DNA of 64,000 nt from Vibrio echinoideorum (GTDB taxonomy: Bacteria > Pseudomonadota > Gammaproteobacteria > Enterobacterales > Vibrionaceae), in NCBI RefSeq assembly GCF_024347455.1, contig NZ_AP025483.1, forward strand, positions 3,100,001 to 3,164,000, read 5' to 3'. The notes under the pieces were generated by a model. That model had not been told where the DNA came from. It saw nothing but the letters and a program-made list of their open reading frames with translations, and made no database searches. Of this stretch, positions 49,701-58,300 are shown piece by piece; the first letter of the stretch is position 1; each line of letters begins with the position of its first letter. A program made the position numbers and the translations under genes.

Positions 49701-50582
49701 CATCAAATCGTGGCGGCCATCCTCGTTCCAAGTCAGTTCAGAAGGTAATACCTCAACATAAGCATTAACTGGCTTACTGTTTTTCAACGTTAACCAGCTA
49801 TTAAGGCTGACCGTACCGGTTTCAACACCTGACTCCGCCTGCATGTAGCGGGTTAACCAAGGCTTCACCGAGATATTATCCGCGCTCACATAGAACTCGC
49901 CCGTCATATCGGTCAACGATCCACCATCAACAAAGTTAGCACTCACTGACAAGGAATTTAGGTTGGCGTCTTTAATACTCACCACACCTTCCGCAAGGTG
50001 ATGTTTACCTGAGTTTTGCCATTTTAAAGTTTCAATGTCGAGTTGGCGGTCTTCGTCAGAAATAGTCCGATATGCAAGGGTTGAATTTTTAGCGGTAACA
50101 TCCACTAACGTTTTCAACAACAAGTTATCCAGCTCTTGCATAATTCGCTTTGAAGAGTTCGATTCTTTAGGTTTATCTTTGCCGTTTTGCCCAGCAAACA
50201 AATCAATAGAGCGGATATCAAGGTACATTTGATTCATGACCAGATCGGCCACAACCGGACGCATCTGAACAAGCGATTGAATCAAGTCAAACTCGACTTC
50301 AACACGCTCAACAGAGAAGGTCACATCTTCAGCATTTGGAAGGCTGGCTTTAACGCCTTGTAGGGCAATAGAGGGGTGAGTGTTGCGCCAAAAACCACCC
50401 ACGTCTTGAATTGAAAATTCAAAACCGGAATGTTGATTTACCCAAACTTCAATTTCAGATTGATACTTGTTTAAATTGGGTAAGGCTACACGCAGTGTAG
50501 TAACGGCAATGGCTAGCGTTACTAAGAGAGTAACCACTAACCATAAACATGCACGAAGAATCAGAGTAACGCTTGAGCTCAC
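46710..50582 (-). CDS. yhdP: AsmA-family envelope protein YhdP
   Basis: A 1290-residue protein with one N-terminal membrane helix (LWLVVTLLVTLAIAVTTL) and a long periplasmic beta-rich region of DUF3971 and AsmA-like C-terminal type (VKGPLDSPTVSELSRSSGEFQLP at the end). YhdP, TamB and YdbH are the AsmA-like proteins that carry phospholipids to the outer membrane in E. coli. The length is like E. coli YhdP (1266). The first codon is GTG. It follows rng by only 10 bases and is followed by the nitrilase gene. Confidence 0.93.
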   Translation of the reverse strand: MSSSVTLILRACLWLVVTLLVTLAIAVTTLRVALPNLNKYQSEIEVWVNQHSGFEFSIQDVGGFWRNTHPSIALQGVKASLPNAEDVTFSVERVEVEFDLIQSLVQMRPVVADLVMNQMYLDIRSIDLFAGQNGKDKPKESNSSKRIMQELDNLLLKTLVDVTAKNSTLAYRTISDEDRQLDIETLKWQNSGKHHLAEGVVSIKDANLNSLSVSANFVDGGSLTDMTGEFYVSADNISVKPWLTRYMQAESGVETGTVSLNSWLTLKNSKPVNAYVEVLPSELTWNEDGRHDLMIESGVFKLSPLEDGWQVNGHSLNLRTDDTPWPELDVAFKWNKGPWQLNVSELDVATLTPLIKLLPDSEQSSQMINSLAPGGLVSDIRVSMDSGIESLRYSASFSDMAIEQWELVPGFSQVSGSVFGSASEAKASLHVIDDVFPYGDVFQAPLNIKQGQVDIVWQQDENGWRLWSDKITAATPDLQVLGAFRLDFPNDASPYLSFYGEADAYNVGETWRYLPTLALGQDLTDYLSTAIQAGKADTVKLLWHGELAQYPYTNHDGIFQVWVGLENAKFSFDTGWPLITDLQLDLLFENDAMHLDSRSAQLMDVTADRITGRIPYLGEGGHIEIEAKATASGNAVRDYMTASPLVDSVGAALTALQVSGDVSSEFQLNIPFDSEKEPRAWGYADLSGNHVEIEAPPMVLENTTGRIEFDNDVITANGLAADLLKQGISVDFKGLNDGPGYAVDIDVLGDWDVKPLEPYIGEQWLSRLSGHAQWQSQIDIQLNDIGFSYQLDLQSDLKYLASDYPYPLAKKSLESGSARLQASGNQEAITARLQLPSTKYQAEIDITGDVPKLTATNLVLGRGGYKISPVVGHHALIRTDKFNADDWLSVVMEPVKPSDAVLSQMNTPTIPAPSRITFESKELILGGIPWNDVDFSARKNKQAWQMEVSSQEIEGDINYLPPYDLTVSLDRLHLFVPEWSDKKNQEQLLQRKEQEAPLISELDRKIHDAMPNLKLTLNDFWLQGYKVGKVDVELARQDDRIEWKKIQVRSGGNKADVSGWWELKGDKSHSSLAVDVEGENNSELMERFGITSGIQKAPFALEGQLQWDGSPWGIKMDTLDGNVETKFGKGIISDVSGAARLLGLFSLDSIIRKMQLDFSDVFDKGMAFNSITGTGKIQNGIFLTNDLNMDAVAGEMQIKGIANLNTRQVDAEVNFTPDITSGIPVLTAFAVTPQTALYVLAVTTVISPVVEVFTQVNYSVKGPLDSPTVSELSRSSGEFQLPEKLRKLAQ

Positions 50583-50592
50583 AAAATATCCA

Positions 50593-52062
50593 TTACATCA
50601 TAACAACATCAAACTGCTCTTGTATGTACAGAGGCTCAGCCTGGATTTTAACTTGTTTACCAATAAACACTTCAAGCTCAGCGAGCGCGTGAGATTCATC
50701 GCCCTCTAACGCTTCAGCAACAGCGGCTGCCGCATACACAACAAACTTGTCAGCGTCATACGCACGATTCACACGTGTGATTTCTCGAAGTATTTCATAA
50801 CAAACTGTTTCGACTGTCTTCACACTGCCACGACCTTCACAGGCAGGGCAACTAGAACACAGAATATGCTCAATACTTTCACGAGTACGTTTACGAGTCA
50901 TCTCAACTAAGCCAAGCTGTGTGAAGCCATTGATATTGGTTTTCACACGATCTTTGTCTAGCGCAGCTTCTAAAGAAGTTAGTACTCGCTTACGGTGCTC
51001 TTCTGACAACATATCAATAAAATCGATAATGATAATGCCACCTAAGTTACGTAGACGCAGCTGACGAGCAATGGCTTGTGTCGCTTCTACGTTAGTATTG
51101 AAAATCGTTTCTTCTAGATTACGGCGACCAACAAATGCGCCGGTGTTAATGTCGACAGTGGTCATCGCTTCCGTTTGGTCGATAATCAGATATCCACCAG
51201 ATTTTAATTCGACTTTACGGTCCAAAGAGCGTTGAACTTCATTCTCGGTATCGTACATATCAAAGATAGGCTTGTCGCCTTCATACAACTCAAGCTTTTC
51301 AGTAAGCTCTGGCACGTACTCAGAAGTAAATTCTTTTAGGTTTTCATACTCTAAACGCGAATCGACCTGAATTCGGCTCAACTCAGTACCCACAAAGTCA
51401 CGCAAGATACGCTGGCTTAGGCAAAGTTCGCCGTATAGACGAGTACGAGCTTTGTGTTTACCACGACGCTCTAGCACTTTTAGCCATAATCGTTTCAAGA
51501 ATGCGGCATCTTGTGCCAATTCATTCGAGTCAGCCCCTTCTGCGGCCGTACGGATAATGAAGCCACCGTGTTCATCACAGTAACGAGATACCACTTTTTT
51601 AAGACGGTTACGTTCTGACTCACTATCAATTCGCTGAGAAACACCGACATGGCTTGCGCCTGGCATAAAGACCAAATAACGAGATGGCAGAGTGATATCA
51701 GTGGTTAAGCGGGCACCTTTAGTACCAAGAGGGTCTTTGACAACTTGAACCACAATGTCTTGACCTTGACGGACAAGCTCCGAAATATCACGGACTTGAA
51801 ACTGTTTTTTTTCATTTTCAGCAACACATTCAGTGTGCGGAACAATATCAGAGGCGTGTAAAAAAGCTGCTTTCTCAAGGCCTATATCCACAAAAGCTGC
51901 CTGCATTCCAGGAAGAACACGGCTTACACGTCCTTTATAGATATTTCCCACGATACCGCGTCGAGCATCTCGTTCGACGTGGATCTCTTGAAGAGCCCCC
52001 CCTTCAATCATGGCCACACGAGTTTCACTCGGGGTCACGTTCAGCAACAATTCAGCACTCAT
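50593..52062 (-). CDS. rng: Ribonuclease G
   Basis: A 489-residue endoribonuclease of 16S rRNA 5' maturation and mRNA decay. It has an S1-like N-terminal domain (GNIYKGRVSRVLPGMQAAFVDIG, quoted in part), the catalytic metal site in GGIIIIDFIDM and the zinc-link cysteines in CSSCPACEGRGS. The length is that of E. coli RNase G (489). GAGGTGCAGC precedes the ATG. It lies 21 bases from maf and 10 bases from yhdP: the classic mreBCD-maf-rng-yhdP gene order. Confidence 0.96.
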   Translation of the reverse strand: MSAELLLNVTPSETRVAMIEGGALQEIHVERDARRGIVGNIYKGRVSRVLPGMQAAFVDIGLEKAAFLHASDIVPHTECVAENEKKQFQVRDISELVRQGQDIVVQVVKDPLGTKGARLTTDITLPSRYLVFMPGASHVGVSQRIDSESERNRLKKVVSRYCDEHGGFIIRTAAEGADSNELAQDAAFLKRLWLKVLERRGKHKARTRLYGELCLSQRILRDFVGTELSRIQVDSRLEYENLKEFTSEYVPELTEKLELYEGDKPIFDMYDTENEVQRSLDRKVELKSGGYLIIDQTEAMTTVDINTGAFVGRRNLEETIFNTNVEATQAIARQLRLRNLGGIIIIDFIDMLSEEHRKRVLTSLEAALDKDRVKTNINGFTQLGLVEMTRKRTRESIEHILCSSCPACEGRGSVKTVETVCYEILREITRVNRAYDADKFVVYAAAAVAEALEGDESHALAELEVFIGKQVKIQAEPLYIQEQFDVVMM

Positions 52063-52082
52063 GCTGCACCTCAGATTAGTAA

Positions 52083-52727
52083 TTATAAGAATTCTTGCAG
52101 TAGCTGGTCCGTTTCAAATAAAGGTAAGCCGACAACGGCGTAATAACTACCTTCGATTCGGGTAACAAAGCGTCCACCCAAACCTTGGATCCCATAGCTA
52201 CCGGCTTTATCGCATGGCTCCCCTGTTTGCCAGTATTGTTCTATTTCTTTTTCACTGAGGGGTTTAAACCATACGTCGGTAATAACGATTTCTGTTTTTT
52301 GTTTTTCAGCCGAAACCACAGAAACGGCCGTCATCACTTGATGGCGTTCGTTGGCTAACTGAGTAAGCATACGCTTAGAGTCAGAAAAGTCGGCTGGTTT
52401 CTCGAGCACTTGCCCTTGGCTGACGACAACTGTGTCAGAACCAAGAACCACTATTTCAGAATCAAGAGAAATAGCATCAGAGCCAAGATCTACATTATCA
52501 GAACTAGGAACGACATGCTGCTTTTCATCGGTATTCGTTGTTAATAAAGAGAGCGCCGCTAAGGCTTTATCTAAAGATAGTCGCTTAACGTACCCTTCGG
52601 CGGTTTCTTGTGCGTGCTTACATTCTTCAACATCGGTTACCAGGATAGAAAACTCGTAGCCCAGTTGAGAAAGAAGCTCTTTGCGGCGTGGGGAACCCGA
52701 TGCCAAAACTAAATGTTTCTTTTTCAT
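52083..52727 (-). CDS. Maf-type nucleotide pyrophosphatase (YhdE) with repeat-expanded active-site region
   Basis: A 214-residue Maf protein, a house-cleaning dTTP/UTP pyrophosphatase that also affects septation. Motifs: LVLASGSPRRKELLSQLG at the start, VVLGSDTVVVSQGQVLEKP (catalytic Asp at 98), HQVMTAVSVV, and CDKAGSYGIQGLGG. E. coli YhdE has 197 residues; here extra residues lie before the catalytic motif as heptads HVVPSSD, NVDLGSD, AISLDSE, IVVLGSD (71-98), encoded by four 21-base repeats. The ATG at 52727 was chosen; a GTG two codons earlier (52733) is also possible. It sits right after mreD. Confidence 0.92.
   Translation of the reverse strand: MKKKHLVLASGSPRRKELLSQLGYEFSILVTDVEECKHAQETAEGYVKRLSLDKALAALSLLTTNTDEKQHVVPSSDNVDLGSDAISLDSEIVVLGSDTVVVSQGQVLEKPADFSDSKRMLTQLANERHQVMTAVSVVSAEKQKTEIVITDVWFKPLSEKEIEQYWQTGEPCDKAGSYGIQGLGGRFVTRIEGSYYAVVGLPLFETDQLLQEFL
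52435..52518. repeat. Four 21-bp diverged tandem repeats inside maf
   Basis: TCAGAACCAAGAACCACTATT, TCAGAATCAAGAGAAATAGC(A), TCAGAGCCAAGATCTACATT(A), TCAGAACTAGGAACGACATG(C): units at 52435, 52456, 52477 and 52498, in frame (7 codons each), the first encoding the active-site heptad. Confidence 0.85.
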
Positions 52728-52734
52728 CGTCACG

Positions 52735-53223
52735 CTACCTCACATGCCAATGGCGACGCACGCGCCTCATTAATAAAAACATCCAAGGCCAAAGTATACA
52801 GTTTATCAATGCGCTCCATAACGATAACGGATTGAACACGACATCTTGGATCAAATATTCACCAAAGAAGATCAACACTTCAAACAGCACAGTCAACGCA
52901 GCAATAATCATGGCTTGTTGCCATAGCGCCATGTTGCGTATTACCAGGAAGTTCATCGCAATAATGTACATCACTATTGCCATCATCATCCCGCGAATAC
53001 CCAATGTTGAACCGATCAAAAGATCCCACAACAAGCCTAGAATCAAAGCGCTACCCACGTTAACACGGTGAGGTAGAGCCAAAACCCAGTAACAGGTCAC
53101 CAATAGCAACCAAGAGGGTCTGAATAGATCCAAACTACCGGGCCACGGGATCGTCTGCAGAATAAGCGCGATCAAAAATGAGCAACCAATTACTACCTTG
53201 CTTCTTAAAACGCTATTGGCCAT
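52735..53223 (-). CDS. mreD: Rod shape-determining protein MreD
   Basis: A 162-residue, five-to-six-helix inner-membrane protein of the elongasome, the link between MreC and the cell-wall synthases (RodA-PBP2). It begins MANSVLRSKVVIGCSFLIALI and has the family's VNVGSALILGLLWDLLIGSTLGIRGM (quoted whole it is typical of MreD). Length matches E. coli MreD (162). Its ATG overlaps the last 11 bases of mreC, so translation is coupled. Confidence 0.95.
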   Translation of the reverse strand: MANSVLRSKVVIGCSFLIALILQTIPWPGSLDLFRPSWLLLVTCYWVLALPHRVNVGSALILGLLWDLLIGSTLGIRGMMMAIVMYIIAMNFLVIRNMALWQQAMIIAALTVLFEVLIFFGEYLIQDVVFNPLSLWSALINCILWPWMFLLMRRVRRHWHVR

Positions 53224-54100
53224 CTTCGCCCTCTAACAATGCTTGTTCTATGCTGGATTGATCCGCTTGCATCTGTTTGTTTTCATCCGGCCATACAAGC
53301 AGTAAATACCTGAGCTTATCAAACTCAACCACAGGCTCTGCTTTGATAACCGCAAACTCACGTTTCGGGTCATAATCAACGGCAGTAACGTAGGCGACTG
53401 GATAACCTTCTGGATATACTCCACCGAGTCCAGATGTCACCAATAGATCTTCTTCTTGTATATCGGTACTGGTTGGAATGTGCTCTAGCTGGATCTCATC
53501 AATCATGCCATTACCCGAAGCGATCACTCGAATATCGTTACGAATAACCTGAACAGGAATCGCATTGTTTGCGTCAGTCAGTAACAGGACACGACTATTG
53601 TGAGCTGCAACAAAAGTCACTTGACCTACAATACCTTTCTCGTTGATCACCGGTTGACCTTCATATACCCCATCAATCTGACCTTTATCGATCACAACCT
53701 GATGGCGATATGGTGAAGTATCTACTGCCATAACCTCTGTGACGACTTTCTTTTCGTCACGGATAAACGGAGATCCTAATAACTTACGAAGGCGTTTGTT
53801 TTCTTCTTGATATTGCTCAAGCAGAATCAGTTCGCTCTTCAGACGCAAAACTTCTCGTTTAATATTATGGTTGGATTCGATCAGGCCTTTACGAGTACTA
53901 AAACGTTCGTAGACACCATCGAACATAGTGCGAGGTAAGTTGGCAGCATATTGAATAGGTGCAACCATGCTGTTTAATAGATAGCGGACATTTGAGAAAG
54001 TATCTAAACGACTATCAGCCAGCATAAGGCTGGCTGATAACGTTACAGCAAAAAACAGGCGCAATTGTAGAGAGGGACCTCTACCAAAAATTGGCTTCAT
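53213..54100 (-). CDS. mreC: Rod shape-determining protein MreC
   Basis: A 295-residue bitopic protein: a short cytosolic start, one membrane helix (LRLFFAVTLSASLMLA), a coiled coil (about residues 70-110, NIKREVLRLKSELILLEQYQ), and the twin beta-barrel domain (VDTSPYRHQVVIDKGQIDGVYEGQPVINEKGIVGQV in part). MreC organises the cell-wall elongation complex in the periplasm. The C-terminal tail is acidic. It lies 94 bases after mreB; that gap carries direct repeats. Confidence 0.95.
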   Translation of the reverse strand: MKPIFGRGPSLQLRLFFAVTLSASLMLADSRLDTFSNVRYLLNSMVAPIQYAANLPRTMFDGVYERFSTRKGLIESNHNIKREVLRLKSELILLEQYQEENKRLRKLLGSPFIRDEKKVVTEVMAVDTSPYRHQVVIDKGQIDGVYEGQPVINEKGIVGQVTFVAAHNSRVLLLTDANNAIPVQVIRNDIRVIASGNGMIDEIQLEHIPTSTDIQEEDLLVTSGLGGVYPEGYPVAYVTAVDYDPKREFAVIKAEPVVEFDKLRYLLLVWPDENKQMQADQSSIEQALLEGEDGQ

Positions 54101-54102
54101 TC

Positions 54103-54138
54103 TATATTTGGTCCTAGAGCTACATTTGGTCCTATAGA
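54103..54138. repeat. Two 18-bp direct repeats in the mreB-mreC gap
   Basis: TATATTTGGTCCTAGAGC and TACATTTGGTCCTATAGA, back to back, plus a partial third copy (AAGGTCCTAGG at 54140). In the 94-base intercistronic gap, immediately upstream of mreC. Confidence 0.6.
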
Positions 54139-54194
54139 CAAGGTCCTAGGCTCTTTACATAAAACTCGGTAATAAAAGAGCCTAACACTAGATA

Positions 54195-55247
<1,053 letters not shown>

Positions 55248-55290
55248 TCATCCTGCAAGAATTAGAAGACAAAAATTGCACTAAATGTAC

Positions 55291-55319
55291 CAATGCCTTG
55301 CTGTCACGGCAAGGCATTG
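55291..55319. other. Perfect 11-bp hairpin between mshQ and mreB
   Basis: CAATGCCTTGC-TGTCACG-GCAAGGCATTG. It lies about 70 bases past the mshQ stop and 53 before mreB. There is no T-run, so it is either a weak terminator of the msh operon or a structure in the mreB leader. Confidence 0.55.
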
Positions 55320-55388
55320 AGGTATAAACATGGACTGAAACCCGCAATTTCTTACAGATTCCTAACTTAAGGGGCAAAAATTATATTT

Positions 55389-58300
55389 TTACTGACCTGT
55401 TAAACCACTTTCACCTCGGTAGATCACTCGATCGTTACCGCGGTAGATACCGAATGTGACGACGGTGGAGGGATCTTCATCGCCTAACTGTCTCCAGTTG
55501 TAGCGCAGCCATGGCTGATCTTGATCGCTGCCTGAGCATGCAACAGGATTCTCACCAGTTTGAGCCAATGGTGTCGATGCATCCATTCTTAACCACAATC
55601 GTACCTGCTCACGTGGTGCATCTGCACCAGAAGGCGTATTTTGGTTCGCTGTGACGTCTTCCTCTCCATCATCCACATTTCCACTACCATTAAGTGAAGC
55701 CAATGTAGTTTTCACCTCATTACTGGTCCAAATAACTTGCTTACAAAAATTTGAGCCATTGAATGTGCTGCGATCGTCATCTTCGTTAACAACAAACTCA
55801 TTGCCATCCCAAAACTCAGCACGGAGTGGAATCGTTAGAGTAGTACTGGAATTGCCACCAATATCATCGAGCGCTATTCGACCGTAGCGAGCAGGAGGTT
55901 GAACTGGGAATGCTGCCGAACTGGTAACAGGATCAGAATCCGTGAATGACACAGGATCTGTTCCTTCAATCGTTAAACCAAAGTTTGTAGCAGTAGAGTT
56001 AGCATCTGACGTATTAAACGGAGCATCTCTGCGGCTAACATCATCTGAGTCCGTAACTCGCTTAAGAACCGCCGCACTATCATTCAATAACCAATATTTA
56101 CGGCTTGTCGCCCAAGAACCAGGAATTGTATCTAATAAAAACTCATTATCTACACTAGTGTCATCCAAAACCCTAAAATTAGCTTGTAGGCTTGGGGCAA
56201 AGAATTGATAGTTGTTAAGCGCGTTACCAGTACTATTTTCACCCGATGCCATTGGATACACTTGATGGACAGTTGAGTCATAAGGCTGACCTAAATAAGC
56301 AATGTCGTTTTGATTAGCGACATTCCATTCAGGGCTCTTTTGTAGGAAGTATTTCGGATAGAAACGGCCAATTGATTTACTTGCAGAGAAGCCACCAAGA
56401 ATCTTGCCATAAAAGCTGCTCGAGTCTTCAGTCACTTCAAAATTAAAACTACCCACTTCTGAGTAGTTTAAGTTTTTAAATTTATAGCCATTATCAACGA
56501 GTGATATATCAGAGCTAGATTGAGTAAGTTGATTGCTTGGTTCTAAACTGCCAAGTACTGCGCCAGTATTGTTTGGCGTATCTAGCGTGTGGGTCGCACT
56601 TACACCCGCGGTGGAAATCAAATAGTTTTGCGTCACTAAGCTATTGTTGCACAGCTGACTAGAGTCATTCGTGAACTTAATTGGTTTGGCAAACACGTTA
56701 AATGTTTCACCAGCCGCCACAAAAGCACTTCCTTTGTTACTAGTTCCGTCAGAGTTACTATCCGTACAGACCGCGAATTGCCAAGGGCGAGAATTAATTA
56801 AGAAACTTCCAGAGAGTTTATCAACGCCACTTTCAGGGCAACCTGATATTTCACTACAGTCAAAACTACTGTCAATCAGCGTTACTTTAAACTGGCCTGC
56901 CTCTTGAATCGAAAGAGTGTCGGTTGTTTCACCGTTATCACTCACCTCAAAATCAGGCGTGTAATCTAGTAAGCTTATCGCATAATCACCGCTCACTGGT
57001 TGGACGATATCTAAACTCACAGTAGGCGTGCCCACATAATCTTGTGACAACGACGAATCTTGCGTATTACAAGAAGACACTTTAGCCGTCACTGAGTAAT
57101 CCATGCCAGCCACAACAAACTGCTCATCTACATCGAACTTATAAGGTACAAAGTTAATCTTTGATGCTGTAGTTTCAGTTTCACCATTCCAATTTCCGCT
57201 TACACCGTAGCTTTCCAATTTCGAAGACGATAAATACAACGTCTTTTGTCCATTTATAAAGTTGCTTTGATAGTCCCCAGTGGATGTAGAACAACTGCTT
57301 CCATTCTCATCTTCACACCACTTCCCAGTAGAGTTTGGTGTATGTGATGCAGTGAAACTATCTTGAACGGTATTAATCACATTGCCATCATCATCTACGA
57401 TCTTGAATTCAACCTCAGCGACCTCACAAGTTAGAACGTGCGAGTATTTTGGGGTTACGACAAGAGAGCCTGTTGGGAGCGGAGGAAGCGGACAACTATA
57501 GTCAGGTTTATGGATGGTTACATTTGAATTAAACTTAGTAGTTCGAGCAGTTACGGCACCTTCTATTGATGATTGATTTAATTCAAGATAATCCGCAAGA
57601 ATAAACCCCTTAAACATAGAATTGTTTCCCTCAAAGATTACCTTAGCATCTGGGGCATAGATTATTGGATACGCATCTTCCGAAGATATTTCAACACGAT
57701 TTGAAAAACGAATTTCATCAATGACATTAAGTTGGCTTCCCGATTCAAAAATGAACTGAGTCGAGCCTGAACTATATTTGAACGTTCCAAATGTCACCCT
57801 AGCAAGTCTAGGAACAACCAATTCAACATCATTCCCGTTTGATATATCTAGGTTTGAAATATAAATCCCATCCTTAAGCTTCACTCGAACGACGTTATAA
57901 TCAGAACCCCACTTGTTGAGTGTCAAGCTAGCAAGGTTTTTCTCTATAGTAACGTCAACGTTTCGTCCGCTTTCTTGATATGAACATAGAGATGAACCTG
58001 GTCCGCATGAAAGCGCTATGTTGTCATTACCAGCATTCAAGATTAGTGAGTCGCTAGGTGTTTGTGTTGGGATAGACACCACATTGGCACCGTCGACTTT
58101 ACGTAAACTATTCAATGAATCATTGTTACCAACATCACAACCATATTGCCCTTCACAAACAGGGTTATTATATATTTTATCTAAAGTGTCATAGTTCGCA
58201 TGATCAAAACCAAGCATTAAATATTGCTGCATAGCATGACGCAAGCTAGGTGATTCATCATAGAATGGGTAATCGTCAGATTTATTGTTCAGATACCTAG

